Source: Clostridiales bacterium (GTDB lineage: Bacteria; Bacillota; Clostridia; Oscillospirales; Acutalibacteraceae). Taken from it: a stretch of DNA of 64,000 nucleotides. The notes under the pieces are model-generated. The model saw nothing but the letters and a program-made list of their open reading frames with translations. It did no database searches and was not told where the DNA came from. Location of the stretch: the NCBI GenBank assembly GCA_012839345.1, contig DUNN01000012.1, forward strand, positions 101,327-165,326, given 5' to 3'. Of this stretch, positions 16,240 through 24,949 are shown in pieces. Positions within the stretch are counted from its first letter, which is position 1, and every line of letters begins with the position of its first letter. A program made the translations under genes and the position numbers.

Positions 16240-16614
16240 TTAAAGAACCGCAGTTACCTCGACTTCAACCAGCGCGTTTTTCGGTAGCTGTTTTACAGCC
16301 ACACAGGAACGGGCTGGCTTTCCGGTAAAATACTTCTCATATACGGCGTTGAACGCCGCAAAATCAGCTATTTCTGCCAAGAAGCAGGTCGTTCTTACCA
16401 CATGGCTGTAATCCGTTCCCGCCGCCGACAGAATCGCCCCAACGTTCTTCATCACCTGCTCCGCCTGAGCCGTAATATCCCCTTCGGCGATTTCGCCCGT
16501 TGACGGGATAATCGGAATCTGTCCGCTAGCAAAAACCATACCGTTTGCAACAATTGCCTGAGAATACGGCCCGATTGCGGCGGGCGCATCCTTCGTGGAA
16601 ATCACCTGAAACAT
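16240..16614 (-). CDS. ridA: RidA family 2-iminobutanoate/2-iminopropanoate deaminase
   Basis: This 124-residue trimeric enzyme hydrolyses reactive enamine/imine intermediates released by PLP enzymes. Hallmarks are AIGPYSQAI, FASGQIPI and the C-terminal PARSCVAVKQLPKNALVEVEVTAV, with the substrate-binding Arg in PARS. I chose ATG at 16614, giving the canonical MFQVISTKDAP start with GGAAGGG 7 bases upstream; a longer reading frame to 16713 has no family match at its front. It lies 32 bases downstream of ilvA, on the same transcript. That fits well, because threonine dehydratase is the main source of 2-iminobutanoate. Confidence 0.95.
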   Translation of the reverse strand: MFQVISTKDAPAAIGPYSQAIVANGMVFASGQIPIIPSTGEIAEGDITAQAEQVMKNVGAILSAAGTDYSHVVRTTCFLAEIADFAAFNAVYEKYFTGKPARSCVAVKQLPKNALVEVEVTAVL

Positions 16615-16646
16615 AACAAACCCTTCCTTTATCATAAAAATAAATT

Positions 16647-17846
16647 TTATGGATTTAAAATCGTGTATCCCGCGCCAGTGATAGCCTCCCGAATCTGCTG
16701 CACATGCTGCCAATCCCTGGTTTCCATGCGAATGCGCAGCGTGCAGGCGTTAATGCCCGTGTTTTCGCCCCCGCGTTCGTGGTGCACGCTTACCACGTTC
16801 GCGCCAAGGTCGGCAATCAGTGCGGAAACTTCCTTTAGCTGACCGGGTTTATCGATCATTTCAATGGTCAGGTCGCTGGAACGCCCAGCCTTCAGCAGGC
16901 CGCGGTTAATTACCTTGGAAAGGATAGTCACGTCGATGTTGCCGCCGGAAAGCAGACAGACCACCTTTTTGCCCTTTACATCCACCTTGTTGAACATGGC
17001 CGCCGCCACGGATACTGCGCCCGCGCCCTCTGCGATCATCTTATGTTTTTCAATCAGCGTAAGAATGGCAGTGGAAATTTCATCGTCCGTTACCGTTACG
17101 ATTTTATCCACATATTTGCTGCAAAGCTCGTAGGTCAGGTCGCCGGGGCACTTAACGGCAATGCCGTCCGCAAAGGTAGAAACATTCTGCAGCGCTTCCA
17201 CCTTGTGCTTTTCCAGCGCCTGCGCCATGCTCGGCGCGCCACAGGCCTGAACGCCGTACACCTTGCAGTTCGGGTTCAGCGACTTTACCGCAAAGGCCAC
17301 GCCAGCAATCAGTCCGCCGCCGCCCACGGGGACAATCACCGCGTCTACTTCCGGGAGCTGATTGAGAATTTCCAACCCGATTGTACCCTGACCCGCAATG
17401 ACATCCGGGTCATTGAAGGGGTGAATAAAGGTTGCGCCGCTTTCCTTTTGAAGTTCGCACGCCTTCTGGAACGCGTCGTCGTAAACGCCCTGAACCAGGC
17501 ACACCTCCGCCCCGTAGCTTTTGGTGGCCTCTACCTTTGAAATTGGTGCGCTGTCAGGAATACAGATAAGCGAACGGATTTTGTTTTTTGCTGCCGCCAG
17601 CGCCACCCCCTGCGCGTGGTTGCCGGCGGAACAGGCGATGACGCCTTTTTTCTTTTCTTCATCGGAAAGCTGTGAAATTTTATAGTACGCACCGCGCACC
17701 TTAAAGGAACCGGTAATCTGCAGGTTTTCTGTTTTTAGGTAAATCTGGCTTTCCGGGTTGATCAGCGGTGCGCTGATTAAATCCGTAGTGCGAATGACAT
17801 TCTTCAAAACAAAAGCGGCGTGATACACTTTATCCAGTGTCAGCAT
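16647..17846 (-). CDS. ilvA: Threonine ammonia-lyase (threonine dehydratase) with ACT domain
   Basis: This 399-residue PLP enzyme deaminates threonine to 2-oxobutanoate, the first step to isoleucine. PLP Lys is in TGSFKVRGAYY, the phosphate loop is VGGGGLIAGVA, and SAGNHAQGVALAA lines the active site. Residues about 325-399 form a single C-terminal ACT domain (LTIEMIDKPGQLKEVSALI). This is the about-400-residue form common in Clostridia and Gram-positives. It is shorter than E. coli IlvA (two ACT-like domains) but longer than ACT-less TdcB. The ACT domain suggests regulation by Ile or Val. It is third in ilvB-ilvN-ilvA-ridA, 108 bases after ilvN. Confidence 0.94.
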   Translation of the reverse strand: MLTLDKVYHAAFVLKNVIRTTDLISAPLINPESQIYLKTENLQITGSFKVRGAYYKISQLSDEEKKKGVIACSAGNHAQGVALAAAKNKIRSLICIPDSAPISKVEATKSYGAEVCLVQGVYDDAFQKACELQKESGATFIHPFNDPDVIAGQGTIGLEILNQLPEVDAVIVPVGGGGLIAGVAFAVKSLNPNCKVYGVQACGAPSMAQALEKHKVEALQNVSTFADGIAVKCPGDLTYELCSKYVDKIVTVTDDEISTAILTLIEKHKMIAEGAGAVSVAAAMFNKVDVKGKKVVCLLSGGNIDVTILSKVINRGLLKAGRSSDLTIEMIDKPGQLKEVSALIADLGANVVSVHHERGGENTGINACTLRIRMETRDWQHVQQIREAITGAGYTILNP

Positions 17847-17954
17847 TTTTTATTCCCCCATCAGTCAGTTTGATTTGCTCCCCACTGATTCGGCGCGAAG
17901 GCTGCCGGGTGTTTTCCGGCAAGGGGCGGAGCTCAGCGGTTGAAATGGTCGGTT

Positions 17955-18446
17955 CTATTTCATCATTGCCATGGTTCCGGTTCGCAAAATTTTCACCACA
18001 TGGTACGGATTATACAGCTCAATAAACGAGTTGATGGATGCCGCGTCGCCGGTCAACTCCAATATCATAGAATCCGGTTCCACGTTCAGAATATTTGCAT
18101 GAAACACGTTAGCGATTTCTACCAGCTTTTCACTGTTCTGCAGGGTGCGTTCCACCTTCATCAAAAGATGCTCCCGCACAACGGCTCGGTCACGGTCCAA
18201 AACGCTTACGTCTTCCACGTCCTCCAGCTTGCTAAGCTGTTTATCCACCTGACGCACAATGCGGTCATCCCCCAGAACCACAATCAAAATTCGGGAATAT
18301 TCGGCATTTTCCGTCTGCGCGGCAACAATGCTCAGAATATTGTAGCAGCGGCGGCTGAACAGCCCCGAAATGCGCAGCAGCACGCCCGGATTGTTGCGAG
18401 CCAGCACGGACAGGATATATTCTTTTTCTCCAGTTTGGTTGCTCAT
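17955..18446 (-). CDS. ilvN: Acetolactate synthase small (regulatory) subunit
   Basis: This 163-residue subunit activates IlvB and confers feedback inhibition by branched-chain amino acids. An N-terminal ACT domain (YILSVLARNNPGVLLRISGLFSRRCYNI) is followed by the ALS_ss C-terminal domain (LMKVERTLQNSEKLVEIANVFHANILNV, then ILELTGDAASINSFIELYNPY). I chose ATG at 18446 with GGAGG 7 bases upstream; a GTG directly in front of it is possible. It starts 12 bases after ilvB. The length equals that of ordinary IlvH/IlvN proteins. Confidence 0.95.
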   Translation of the reverse strand: MSNQTGEKEYILSVLARNNPGVLLRISGLFSRRCYNILSIVAAQTENAEYSRILIVVLGDDRIVRQVDKQLSKLEDVEDVSVLDRDRAVVREHLLMKVERTLQNSEKLVEIANVFHANILNVEPDSMILELTGDAASINSFIELYNPYHVVKILRTGTMAMMK

Positions 18447-18458
18447 CACGGAACCTCC

Positions 18459-20129
18459 TCACATTTCCAGAATCGGTTTTTCAACGCAGCCGCCCGCGGG
18501 AACCATGGGCAGCACGTTCAGGTCGGGGTCGATATAGCAGTTAATCAGCACCGGTTCGTTCAGGGCGAGTGCCTGTTTCAGCACCGGTTCAATGTCGCTC
18601 TTGGTACGAATAGTGAGCGCCTTTACGCCAAAAGCCCGGGCAAGCATTTCGTAGTCGGTAGCGCGGTCCAAGTCCGTCTGGGAAAAACGGCTTTCATAAA
18701 ACAGCTTTTGCCACTGGCGCACCATGCCGAGCACGGTATTGTTGACCACCAGCTCAATAACGGGAATCCGGTACTGCGCCGCAGTTGAAAGCTCGTTGCA
18801 GTTCATGTGGAAGCTGCCGTCCCCCGCGATATTCACCACCCGTTTATCAGGGTTGGCCACCTGCGCACCCAGCGCCGCGCCAAGGCCGAAGCCCATGGTG
18901 CCGAGTCCCCCGGAACTAATAAACTGGCGCGGATGGCGGAAGCGGTAAAACTGGGCGGCCCACATCTGGTGTTGGCCGACCTCCGTCGCAATAATCGCTT
19001 CGGAACCGGTCAGGCGGTCCAGCGTTTCCATCAATTCCTTCGGGGTCACCGCCTCGTCGGAAGGCGCCTTTTGCTCCAACGGATAAAGTGCTTTCCAGCC
19101 CTGAATCATGCCCATCCATTCGCTATGGCGGACCGGGGTCAGCTGCTCGTTCAGGCAGGTAAGGACTTCCTTTGCATCCCCATGCAGCCTTAAATCCACG
19201 TCGATATTTTTATTGAATTCCGCTGCGTCAATGTCGATTTGCAGAATTGGGCAATGCTGCGCGAACAAACCGGCATTGCACAGCACGCGGTCGGAAAAGC
19301 GCGTGCCGACGGCAATCAGCAAGTCGCAGTTTTTAATGGCCAAGGCGGACGTATTGGTTCCGTGCATGCCCAGCATGCCGATATAGCGGGCATCCGTCTG
19401 GTCGTAGCCGCCCTGGCACATCAGCGAGCAGGAAACCGGGGCGTCGATGCGCTCGGCAAAGTCTTTCAGTGCGTCATTTGCCCCGGACGCCACCACGCCG
19501 CCGCCCGCATAGAGGAACGGCCGCTCGCTTTTCCGAATCATTTCCAATGCCTGCTCCAGCCGCTCCGGTTTGGGCAGGGCAGTTTTCGGCAGTGCAAGCG
19601 GTTCAGAACGGGTGTATTCGCACCGTTTCGCCGTCAGGTCCTTGGGGATATCCACCAGTACCGGGCCCTTGCGCCCGGTATTGGCAATGCGGAATGCCCG
19701 GCGGATGGTATCGGCAAGGTTCTCCACGTCTTTGACCAAAAAGTTATGTTTGGTTACCGGCATGGTAATTCCGGTAATATCAACTTCCTGGAAACTGTCC
19801 AGCCCCAAAAGATCGCTGCTTACGTTTCCGGTAATCGCCACCATCGGAACGGAATCCATGTAAGCGGTGGCAATGCCCGTTACCAGATTCGTTGCGCCGG
19901 GTCCGCTGGTTGCGATGCAGACGCCCGTTTTCCCACTGGAGCGGGCGTACCCGTCGGCAGCATGTGCCGCGCCCTGCTCATGCGCGGTACGGATGTGGCG
20001 GATTTTGTCCCGGTACTCATAAAGGGCATCGTAAATATTCAGCACGGCACCGCCCGGGTAGCCGAACACCGTATCCACGCCCTGTTCGAGCAGACATTCC
20101 ATGACAATCTGCGCTCCTGTCAAAAGCAT
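18459..20129 (-). CDS. ilvB: Acetolactate synthase large (catalytic) subunit
   Basis: This 556-residue thiamine-diphosphate, FAD and Mg2+ enzyme makes acetolactate or acetohydroxybutyrate from pyruvate and 2-oxobutanoate. It has three classic domains. The N-terminal pyrimidine-binding domain carries the catalytic Glu in RTAHEQGAAHAADGYAR. The central FAD/DHS-like domain includes GMLGMHGTNTSALAI. The C-terminal ThDP domain has the metal motif GDGSFHMNCNELSTAAQY ending in VVNN. The ATG follows AGGAGG. It is the first gene of ilvB-ilvN-ilvA-ridA, under the T-box leader. The ilvC, ilvD and ilvE genes needed to finish Val/Ile synthesis are not in the window. Confidence 0.96.
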   Translation of the reverse strand: MLLTGAQIVMECLLEQGVDTVFGYPGGAVLNIYDALYEYRDKIRHIRTAHEQGAAHAADGYARSSGKTGVCIATSGPGATNLVTGIATAYMDSVPMVAITGNVSSDLLGLDSFQEVDITGITMPVTKHNFLVKDVENLADTIRRAFRIANTGRKGPVLVDIPKDLTAKRCEYTRSEPLALPKTALPKPERLEQALEMIRKSERPFLYAGGGVVASGANDALKDFAERIDAPVSCSLMCQGGYDQTDARYIGMLGMHGTNTSALAIKNCDLLIAVGTRFSDRVLCNAGLFAQHCPILQIDIDAAEFNKNIDVDLRLHGDAKEVLTCLNEQLTPVRHSEWMGMIQGWKALYPLEQKAPSDEAVTPKELMETLDRLTGSEAIIATEVGQHQMWAAQFYRFRHPRQFISSGGLGTMGFGLGAALGAQVANPDKRVVNIAGDGSFHMNCNELSTAAQYRIPVIELVVNNTVLGMVRQWQKLFYESRFSQTDLDRATDYEMLARAFGVKALTIRTKSDIEPVLKQALALNEPVLINCYIDPDLNVLPMVPAGGCVEKPILEM

Positions 20130-20188
20130 TTCCTTATCCTCCTAATTCTATTTAAAATTTCCGGCCAAACAGCCGATGCATCGAAAAC

Positions 20189-20457
20189 AAAAAAGCCTTC
20201 GCCTCTAAACATAGAGGCGAAGGCTTTCAGCTTCGCGGTACCACTCTAATTCACCGCCGCAGCGGCATCTCTGTATGCATCCAACAATGCACTCTTTGAT
20301 AACGGGAAGAACCCGGGCGAGCCTACTAGTTACCGTTCAGCCGCCTGCTCCGGGGTGATCTCCTGCAAACTCCGTACCGCCTCGCACCTGCCGGCGGCTC
20401 TCTGAAAACGGGACATCCGCATTCCGTCCCCATCTGCGCATTTCACTTATCCTATTA
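20189..20457 (-). promoter_or_regulatory. T-box riboswitch upstream of ilvB, probably tRNA-Ile responsive
   Basis: The minus-strand leader contains the conserved T-box sequence AGAGTGGTACCGCG (20234-20247). It then runs into a strong terminator: a stem of about 15 bp, 20192-20226, followed by TTTTTTG. The 5' half has the stem I elements CAGAGAGCC and GGTGCGAGG. The specifier region reads GAGATCACCCCGGAGC, where the triplet before ACC is ATC (20357-20359), an isoleucine codon. Uncharged tRNA-Ile would pair with the specifier and the T-box bulge to form the antiterminator and allow ilvB transcription. The T-box and terminator are clear; the Ile specificity is my reading of the alignment. Confidence 0.93.
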
Positions 20458-20463
20458 ATATAT

Positions 20464-20492
20464 AGAATATTCAATTTCTTTAGCGTTGTCAA
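20464..20492 (-). promoter_or_regulatory. Promoter of the T-box/ilv operon
   Basis: Minus strand TTGACA, a 17-base spacer, then TATTCT. It lies immediately upstream of the T-box leader and just beyond the stop of the DUF2087 gene. Confidence 0.75.
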
Positions 20493-20514
20493 GCATTAAA
20501 TTAAAATTTATATT

Positions 20515-20811
20515 TTATGCTTCTTTTACCCAATAGGCGCTTCCGTCGGGCTTGCGGTCCAGATAACCCGCTTCAATCAGGCCGCGGCGCAGGGTGGAAA
20601 AATCCTCCGGATAAATCTGCTTGAGGATTCCGTTGACCTCCATCTCCGTATAGGTTTTCCCCGCCTCAAACTGACCAGCGATTTTTTTGATAATGATCGC
20701 TTTTTTCTTGGCCTTGGAAGAAAATACCTTCAATTTCAGCGGGTCAAGCGAGCTGAAGCAGTTCTTCAAAATTTTCTCTTCCTCTTCCGGTGTTACTGAA
20801 AAATCATCCAT
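20515..20811 (-). CDS. DUF2087 domain protein
   Basis: This 98-residue protein consists almost entirely of a DUF2087-type domain: FSSKAKKKAIIIKKIAGQFEAGKTYTEMEVNGILKQ, then DFSTLRRGLIEAGYLDRKPDG and YWVKE. The (K)YTE.EVN, TLRR.L and R..DG..YW pattern is diagnostic. The domain is a winged-helix-like module often found at the C terminus of ArsR- or GCN5-type regulators. Here it stands alone, so a DNA- or protein-binding role is possible but unproved. It has its own promoter (20866-20893), and its 5' leader contains a TCCTGT/ACAGGA hairpin (20836-20853) that could be an operator. It is 92 bases downstream of recQ. Confidence 0.85.
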   Translation of the reverse strand: MDDFSVTPEEEEKILKNCFSSLDPLKLKVFSSKAKKKAIIIKKIAGQFEAGKTYTEMEVNGILKQIYPEDFSTLRRGLIEAGYLDRKPDGSAYWVKEA

Positions 20812-20865
20812 TCCTTGTAACCGTCCCTTCCCTGTCCTGTTGTATGACAGGAGATATTTGTTTCG

Positions 20866-20893
20866 ATTTTACCATTCTCATCCAAAAAGTCAA
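20866..20893 (-). promoter_or_regulatory. Promoter of the DUF2087 gene
   Basis: Minus strand TTGACT, a 16-base spacer ending in TGG, then TAAAAT (extended -10). It lies between recQ and the DUF2087 gene. The predicted transcript begins just before the dyad TCCTGTnnnnnnACAGGA at 20836-20853. Confidence 0.6.
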
Positions 20894-20903
20894 GTTACGG
20901 CCG

Positions 20904-23087
20904 TTAGGAAAGAATCTCCCCCAGATGATCCAGAAGGAAACGCTGTGCCGTACTGTCGTACAAATTGATGCGGTACACTTCCCCGGATTCGCTTTCCCGC
21001 TCCTCGGTAAGAATCCCGATTTTCCGGCCGGAATCGGAGGCCACGCGCATTTTGCCGCCCGCTGTGTGCTGCTCCATTAGATAACCCTGCCGCAGCAGCC
21101 AGTTGGTCACCCGAACGGCGGAAACTTTGTACGCGCCGCCCGTTACGGAAGCGATTTTTTTCGTTAGAAAGCTGACCGGAACCGGTTCGTCGAGGAAAAT
21201 GAGCTGTTCTTTCTGTTCTTCGCTCAGCTGGAACTTCTCTTCCTCTGGAATTGCGGCCGGTGCCGGATTGGGAGCCTCTTCCTCTGCTATCGCGGCAAGA
21301 AAACGCTCCCCATAGCGCGCCGCCTTTTCCGCGCCAACGCCGCTGACCTCCATCAATTCCTGCCGGGTGCGCGGCAGGCGTGCGCACATGCCGCGCAGCG
21401 TCGCGTCCGAAAACACCACGTAAGCGGGAACGCCCTGCGCCCCCGCGATTTTGGCACGCAGTTTTTTCAGCCGCTCGAACAGGCGGGTGTCCACCGGCCC
21501 CTGTGGGGCTGCTGCCTTGCTCTTTTTCAGCGCAGGCTGTGTTTCTTTTGGCAGACGCATCCGCAGCGTTTCGCCGCGGAGCAGAATTTCTTCCGCCTTT
21601 CCGGTCAAGCCCAGCACCCGGTACTCATCCTGAGAAGTAGACACATATTCATTCCCCTCCAAATAACGGAGCTCGGCACGGATTTGCTGTTCCGTACGGC
21701 GGCTCAGGCTGCCGTAAACGGGCAGGGCGTCCAGCCCATACCGGTAAATGCGGTCGTTTCCCCCGCCGCGCAGAATTTCCGTAAGCATCGCCGCGCCAAA
21801 CCGTTCACCCGACTGCTGAATGCAAGCCAGAATTTTCCGCGCATCCTCCGTAATATCCGTTTCCTCCGTGTCTGCGCAGCAGCTGCCGCAGTTGCCGCAG
21901 TACCCCGGCGCGGATTCCCCGAAGTACCGCAGGATGTAAGCGCGCAGGCAGTCGTCGGTAAAGCAGTAAAACGTCATTTTTTTCAGCCGTTCCTCGTCGC
22001 GCTGCAAAATCAGCGCACGGGTCGCTTCGTCCAGCTCTTCGTTATCCCGACCGTTTTGCAGCATAAATTGGTTGATTCGCACATCCTGCCCGCTGTAAAA
22101 CAGAGTGCATCGTGCGGGCTCACCGTCACGCCCGGCGCGCCCCGCCTCTTGATAATAGCTTTCCATATCCTTCGGCATATTGTAATGGATGACAAAAGAC
22201 ACGTTAGATTTGTCAATGCCCATTCCGAACGCGTTGGTCGCCACCATGACGGAAACGCGGTCAAAAAGGAAGTCCTCCTGGCTTTCACGGCGCTCCCGGT
22301 CGCTCAGCCCGGCGTGATAACGGGCAGCGGGGATGCCCTCCGCGTTCAGGCGGTCGCACACTTCTTCCACCGTTTTGCGCGTGGAACAGTACACAATTCC
22401 GCACTGCTCCCGCGCTTCATTCAGTAATTTCAGCAGCGCCGAAAACTTATCCCGTGGCTTCTGCACCTCAAAATACAAGTTGCTGCGGTCAAACCCGGTA
22501 GAAACCTGAACCGGGTCGCGCAAATTCAGCAGACGCACCACATCGCTGCGCACTTGCTCGGTCGCAGTGGCGGTGAACGCGCCCATCACCGGGCGCACGG
22601 GAAGCCCGTCCGTAAACTCACGTATTTTCAAATAACTCGGGCGGAAATCCTGCCCCCACTGGGAAACGCAGTGCGCCTCGTCCACAGCAATCATGGCCAG
22701 CTTCACATGCCGGGCAAACTCCTGAAATTCTTCCGTCAGCAAACGTTCCGGCGCAACATAAATAATTTTGTAGGTGTATTCCCGCGCACGCTCCAGCGCC
22801 AGCCGGTACTGCCCTTGTGTAAGGGAGCTGTTCAGATAAGCTGCCCGTATTCCCGCCTGGTTCAGCGAATACACCTGATCTTTCATTAAGGAAATCAGCG
22901 GGGAAATCACCAGCGTAATGCCCTCCAGCATCAGCGCCGGAAGCTGAAAGCACAGCGATTTTCCCGCGCCCGTCGGCATCACCCCAAATACATCCCGGCC
23001 GGAAAGAAGTCCATCCACCAGCGTTTCCTGTCCGTTTCGAAAAGAGTCATAGCCGAAATACTGCTTCAGCGCGCCGAGTTTGTCCAA
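20904..23087 (-). CDS. recQ: ATP-dependent DNA helicase RecQ
   Basis: This 727-residue 3'-5' superfamily 2 helicase acts in recombination and fork repair. Helicase motifs in order are I (MPTGAGKSLCFQLPA), Ia, II (DEAHCVSQWG), III (FTATAT), IV-V (VMVATNAFGMGIDKS) and VI (YYQEAGRAGRDGEP). The RecQ-Ct zinc module (CLRAYILRYFG and CGNCGSCC) and a winged helix follow. An HRDC domain lies at about 520-595 (LFERLKKLRAKIAGAQGVPAYVVFSDATL). The final 110 residues or so are an extra C-terminal region seen in some Firmicute RecQs. The start is TTG at 23087 with GGAGG 8 bases upstream. Confidence 0.96.
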   Translation of the reverse strand: MDKLGALKQYFGYDSFRNGQETLVDGLLSGRDVFGVMPTGAGKSLCFQLPALMLEGITLVISPLISLMKDQVYSLNQAGIRAAYLNSSLTQGQYRLALERAREYTYKIIYVAPERLLTEEFQEFARHVKLAMIAVDEAHCVSQWGQDFRPSYLKIREFTDGLPVRPVMGAFTATATEQVRSDVVRLLNLRDPVQVSTGFDRSNLYFEVQKPRDKFSALLKLLNEAREQCGIVYCSTRKTVEEVCDRLNAEGIPAARYHAGLSDRERRESQEDFLFDRVSVMVATNAFGMGIDKSNVSFVIHYNMPKDMESYYQEAGRAGRDGEPARCTLFYSGQDVRINQFMLQNGRDNEELDEATRALILQRDEERLKKMTFYCFTDDCLRAYILRYFGESAPGYCGNCGSCCADTEETDITEDARKILACIQQSGERFGAAMLTEILRGGGNDRIYRYGLDALPVYGSLSRRTEQQIRAELRYLEGNEYVSTSQDEYRVLGLTGKAEEILLRGETLRMRLPKETQPALKKSKAAAPQGPVDTRLFERLKKLRAKIAGAQGVPAYVVFSDATLRGMCARLPRTRQELMEVSGVGAEKAARYGERFLAAIAEEEAPNPAPAAIPEEEKFQLSEEQKEQLIFLDEPVPVSFLTKKIASVTGGAYKVSAVRVTNWLLRQGYLMEQHTAGGKMRVASDSGRKIGILTEERESESGEVYRINLYDSTAQRFLLDHLGEILS

Positions 23088-23261
23088 AATGCGTCCTCCA
23101 TGTTTCTATTAATAATGACTACCAATTACAATCGCTTTCTCCTTTCGAAACAAGAAACCGCAGCGGTTGAAATTTCTTGGCAAGCGGTTCCAACGGAGAA
23201 AAAGAGTTGCCGGTTTTATGTATGATGTATTATAACATATTCCGCCCCAAAAGTCCCTTTG

Positions 23262-23290
23262 CAGAAAAACAACCCGTGAAGATTCACGGG
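23262..23290 (-). terminator. Terminator after proC
   Basis: A CCCGTGAA/TTCACGGG stem with a 2-base loop is followed on the minus strand by TTGTTTTTC. It lies 26 bases after the proC stop; a CCCATATGGG palindrome (23306-23315) sits in between. Confidence 0.75.
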
Positions 23291-23315
23291 CTGTCTTTCT
23301 GTACCCCATATGGGC

Positions 23316-24110
23316 TCACATGGATTTTGCCTTGTGTGTGCAGGCTTTCATCGCTTCGATCACGCTGCTGCGGAAGCCTTTCGCTTCCAGTACGCGCACT
23401 GCCTCAATCGTGGTACCCCCGGGGGAACAGACCATATCCTTCAGCTCACCCGGATGTTTTCCGGATTCCAACACCATCTTCGCGCTTCCCAGCACGGCCT
23501 GCGCCGCGAACTCATATGCCTGCTTCCGGGGCATTCCGTCCGCCACAGCGGCATCGGCCATGGCTTCGATGAATAAGAAAACATACGCCGGGGAACTGCC
23601 GCTTACCGAAACCACCACATCCATCAGGTGCTCCGGAATCACCTCGGTGCGGCCAAACCCGCGCAGAAGCCGGCAGACTTCCTCCAGTTCCTTAGCGGTA
23701 ACGGATTCGTTAGCGCAAACCGCAGTAATGCCTTCCCCCACCAAGGCTGGAGTGTTCGGCATGGTGCGCACCAGTTTGACCGGTTTGCCAAACGTTTCCG
23801 TAAGCCAGTTCAGCGTTTTGCCTGGCGCAATGGTAACGATGACCTGCTCCGGCCGCACCGTTTCCGCCACTTCGCGAATAACGGTTTCATAAACCTGCGG
23901 CTTTACGGCAAGAACTACAATTTCCGCCTGCCGAACCACTTCCCGGTTATCCTGCGCAGTCTTTATGCCAAGCTCCCGCTGTGCGCGTTCCAGCGGGGCA
24001 CGACCCAAATTGGATGCAATAATTTCCTCCGCGCTAAGAACCTGATTTTTTATGATGCCGCCCATCATGGCGCACGCCATGTTGCCGCATCCGATAAACC
24101 CCAGTTTCAT
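23316..24110 (-). CDS. proC: Pyrroline-5-carboxylate reductase
   Basis: This 264-residue enzyme performs the last step of proline synthesis, NAD(P)H-dependent reduction of pyrroline-5-carboxylate. It has the N-terminal Rossmann motif MKLGFIGCGNMACAMMGG, the AVKPQ loop, RTMPNTPALVGEGITA, and the C-terminal dimerisation/active-site signature KDMVCSPGGTTIEAVRVLE. I placed the start at ATG 24110 (MKLGFIG), with AAGGAG about 10 bases upstream; the reading frame extends to 24281 but that part has no family similarity. It is a single gene, divergent from the marR operon. proA and proB are not here. Confidence 0.95.
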   Translation of the reverse strand: MKLGFIGCGNMACAMMGGIIKNQVLSAEEIIASNLGRAPLERAQRELGIKTAQDNREVVRQAEIVVLAVKPQVYETVIREVAETVRPEQVIVTIAPGKTLNWLTETFGKPVKLVRTMPNTPALVGEGITAVCANESVTAKELEEVCRLLRGFGRTEVIPEHLMDVVVSVSGSSPAYVFLFIEAMADAAVADGMPRKQAYEFAAQAVLGSAKMVLESGKHPGELKDMVCSPGGTTIEAVRVLEAKGFRSSVIEAMKACTHKAKSM

Positions 24111-24264
24111 GCTGTGTATGCTCCTTTGTTTCCGGTCGTCCACGGACGAACACAGGACGGCGGGATAGATTGATAAGAAATGCCATTGTGGTAACCATAT
24201 GATAACTGACCGAGAGCAATCTGTCAATGTAATGCGCGAAAGTATGGAGTCATAAAAGTTCTCG

Positions 24265-24308
24265 TTGACAATAAAATGCAATCGTGCTATATTTGTTTAG
24301 AATTCTAA
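24265..24308 (+). promoter_or_regulatory. Promoter and palindromic operator of the marR-ABC exporter operon
   Basis: TTGACA (24265-24270), a 17-base spacer and TATATT (24288-24293) form a strong promoter. A perfect 12-bp palindrome TTAGAATTCTAA (24297-24308) covers the expected start site. That is a typical place for autorepression by a MarR dimer, which the first gene encodes. The MarR-operator link is inference. Confidence 0.7.
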
Positions 24309-24360
24309 CTTTTCTATATCTAAGTATTTTCAATTTTCACGGAAAGGCGGTGTCCCGTTT

Positions 24361-24831
24361 GTGAAAAACAAAAGCGAAGATTTGACTTCCTTTAAAGACA
24401 GCAACTCGTTCCTTCTGGCGGGAATTGCCCACCACCTGGCACTATACCGGAACCGGCTGTACGAACCGCATGGAATCACGGGAAAACAGGCTGCCATTCT
24501 CACTTTCTTGTGCTTCAACAAAGGGAAAGAAATCACACAGCACGATATTGAGGAGGAATTCAACCTTCGCCCATCCACCATCAATAGTGCGCTAAACTAC
24601 CTGGAAGCAGGCGGATTTATTTTAAGAACCACCAGCAAAACGGATGCAAGGGCCAAAATCGTTACCGAAACACAGAAGGCCCACAACCTTTTCGAAGTGA
24701 TTCTGAATGAAAGAAAGATGGAGGAAAAACTAATCATCCAGGGTTTTTCTTCCGCAGAGCAGGTTCAGCTGCACGACTTTCTTCATCGAGTAATCAACAA
24801 CATCATAGAAGCAAGGGATGGTAATTCTTGA
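24361..24831 (+). CDS. MarR-family transcriptional regulator
   Basis: This 156-residue winged-helix protein has flanking dimerisation helices. The DNA-binding core is about residues 35-105: GITGKQAAILTFLCFNKGKEITQHDIEEEF, then the recognition helix RPSTINSALNYLEAGGFI and wing RTTSKTDARAKIV. The start is GTG at 24361 (VKNKSED). It heads an operon with two ABC half-exporters, and a perfect palindrome lies over its promoter start site. The likely role is repression of the exporter, relieved by a small lipophilic ligand or drug. The ligand is unknown. Confidence 0.9.
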   Translation: MKNKSEDLTSFKDSNSFLLAGIAHHLALYRNRLYEPHGITGKQAAILTFLCFNKGKEITQHDIEEEFNLRPSTINSALNYLEAGGFILRTTSKTDARAKIVTETQKAHNLFEVILNERKMEEKLIIQGFSSAEQVQLHDFLHRVINNIIEARDGNS

Positions 24832-24949
24832 TAAACCTATCTTTCAAGCAGAAGGTTCTGCCACTTTCCTTGAAAAACAAAACGGAAATCCAACTTACAG
24901 ACAGCCCGTTTGAAACCTCCGACTGGCAGAGAAAGGATGGTCACAATAT

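Noticed and set aside
19239..20249. 336-codon open frame on the plus strand
   Set aside because: Antisense to ilvB and to the T-box terminator; no recognisable domain.
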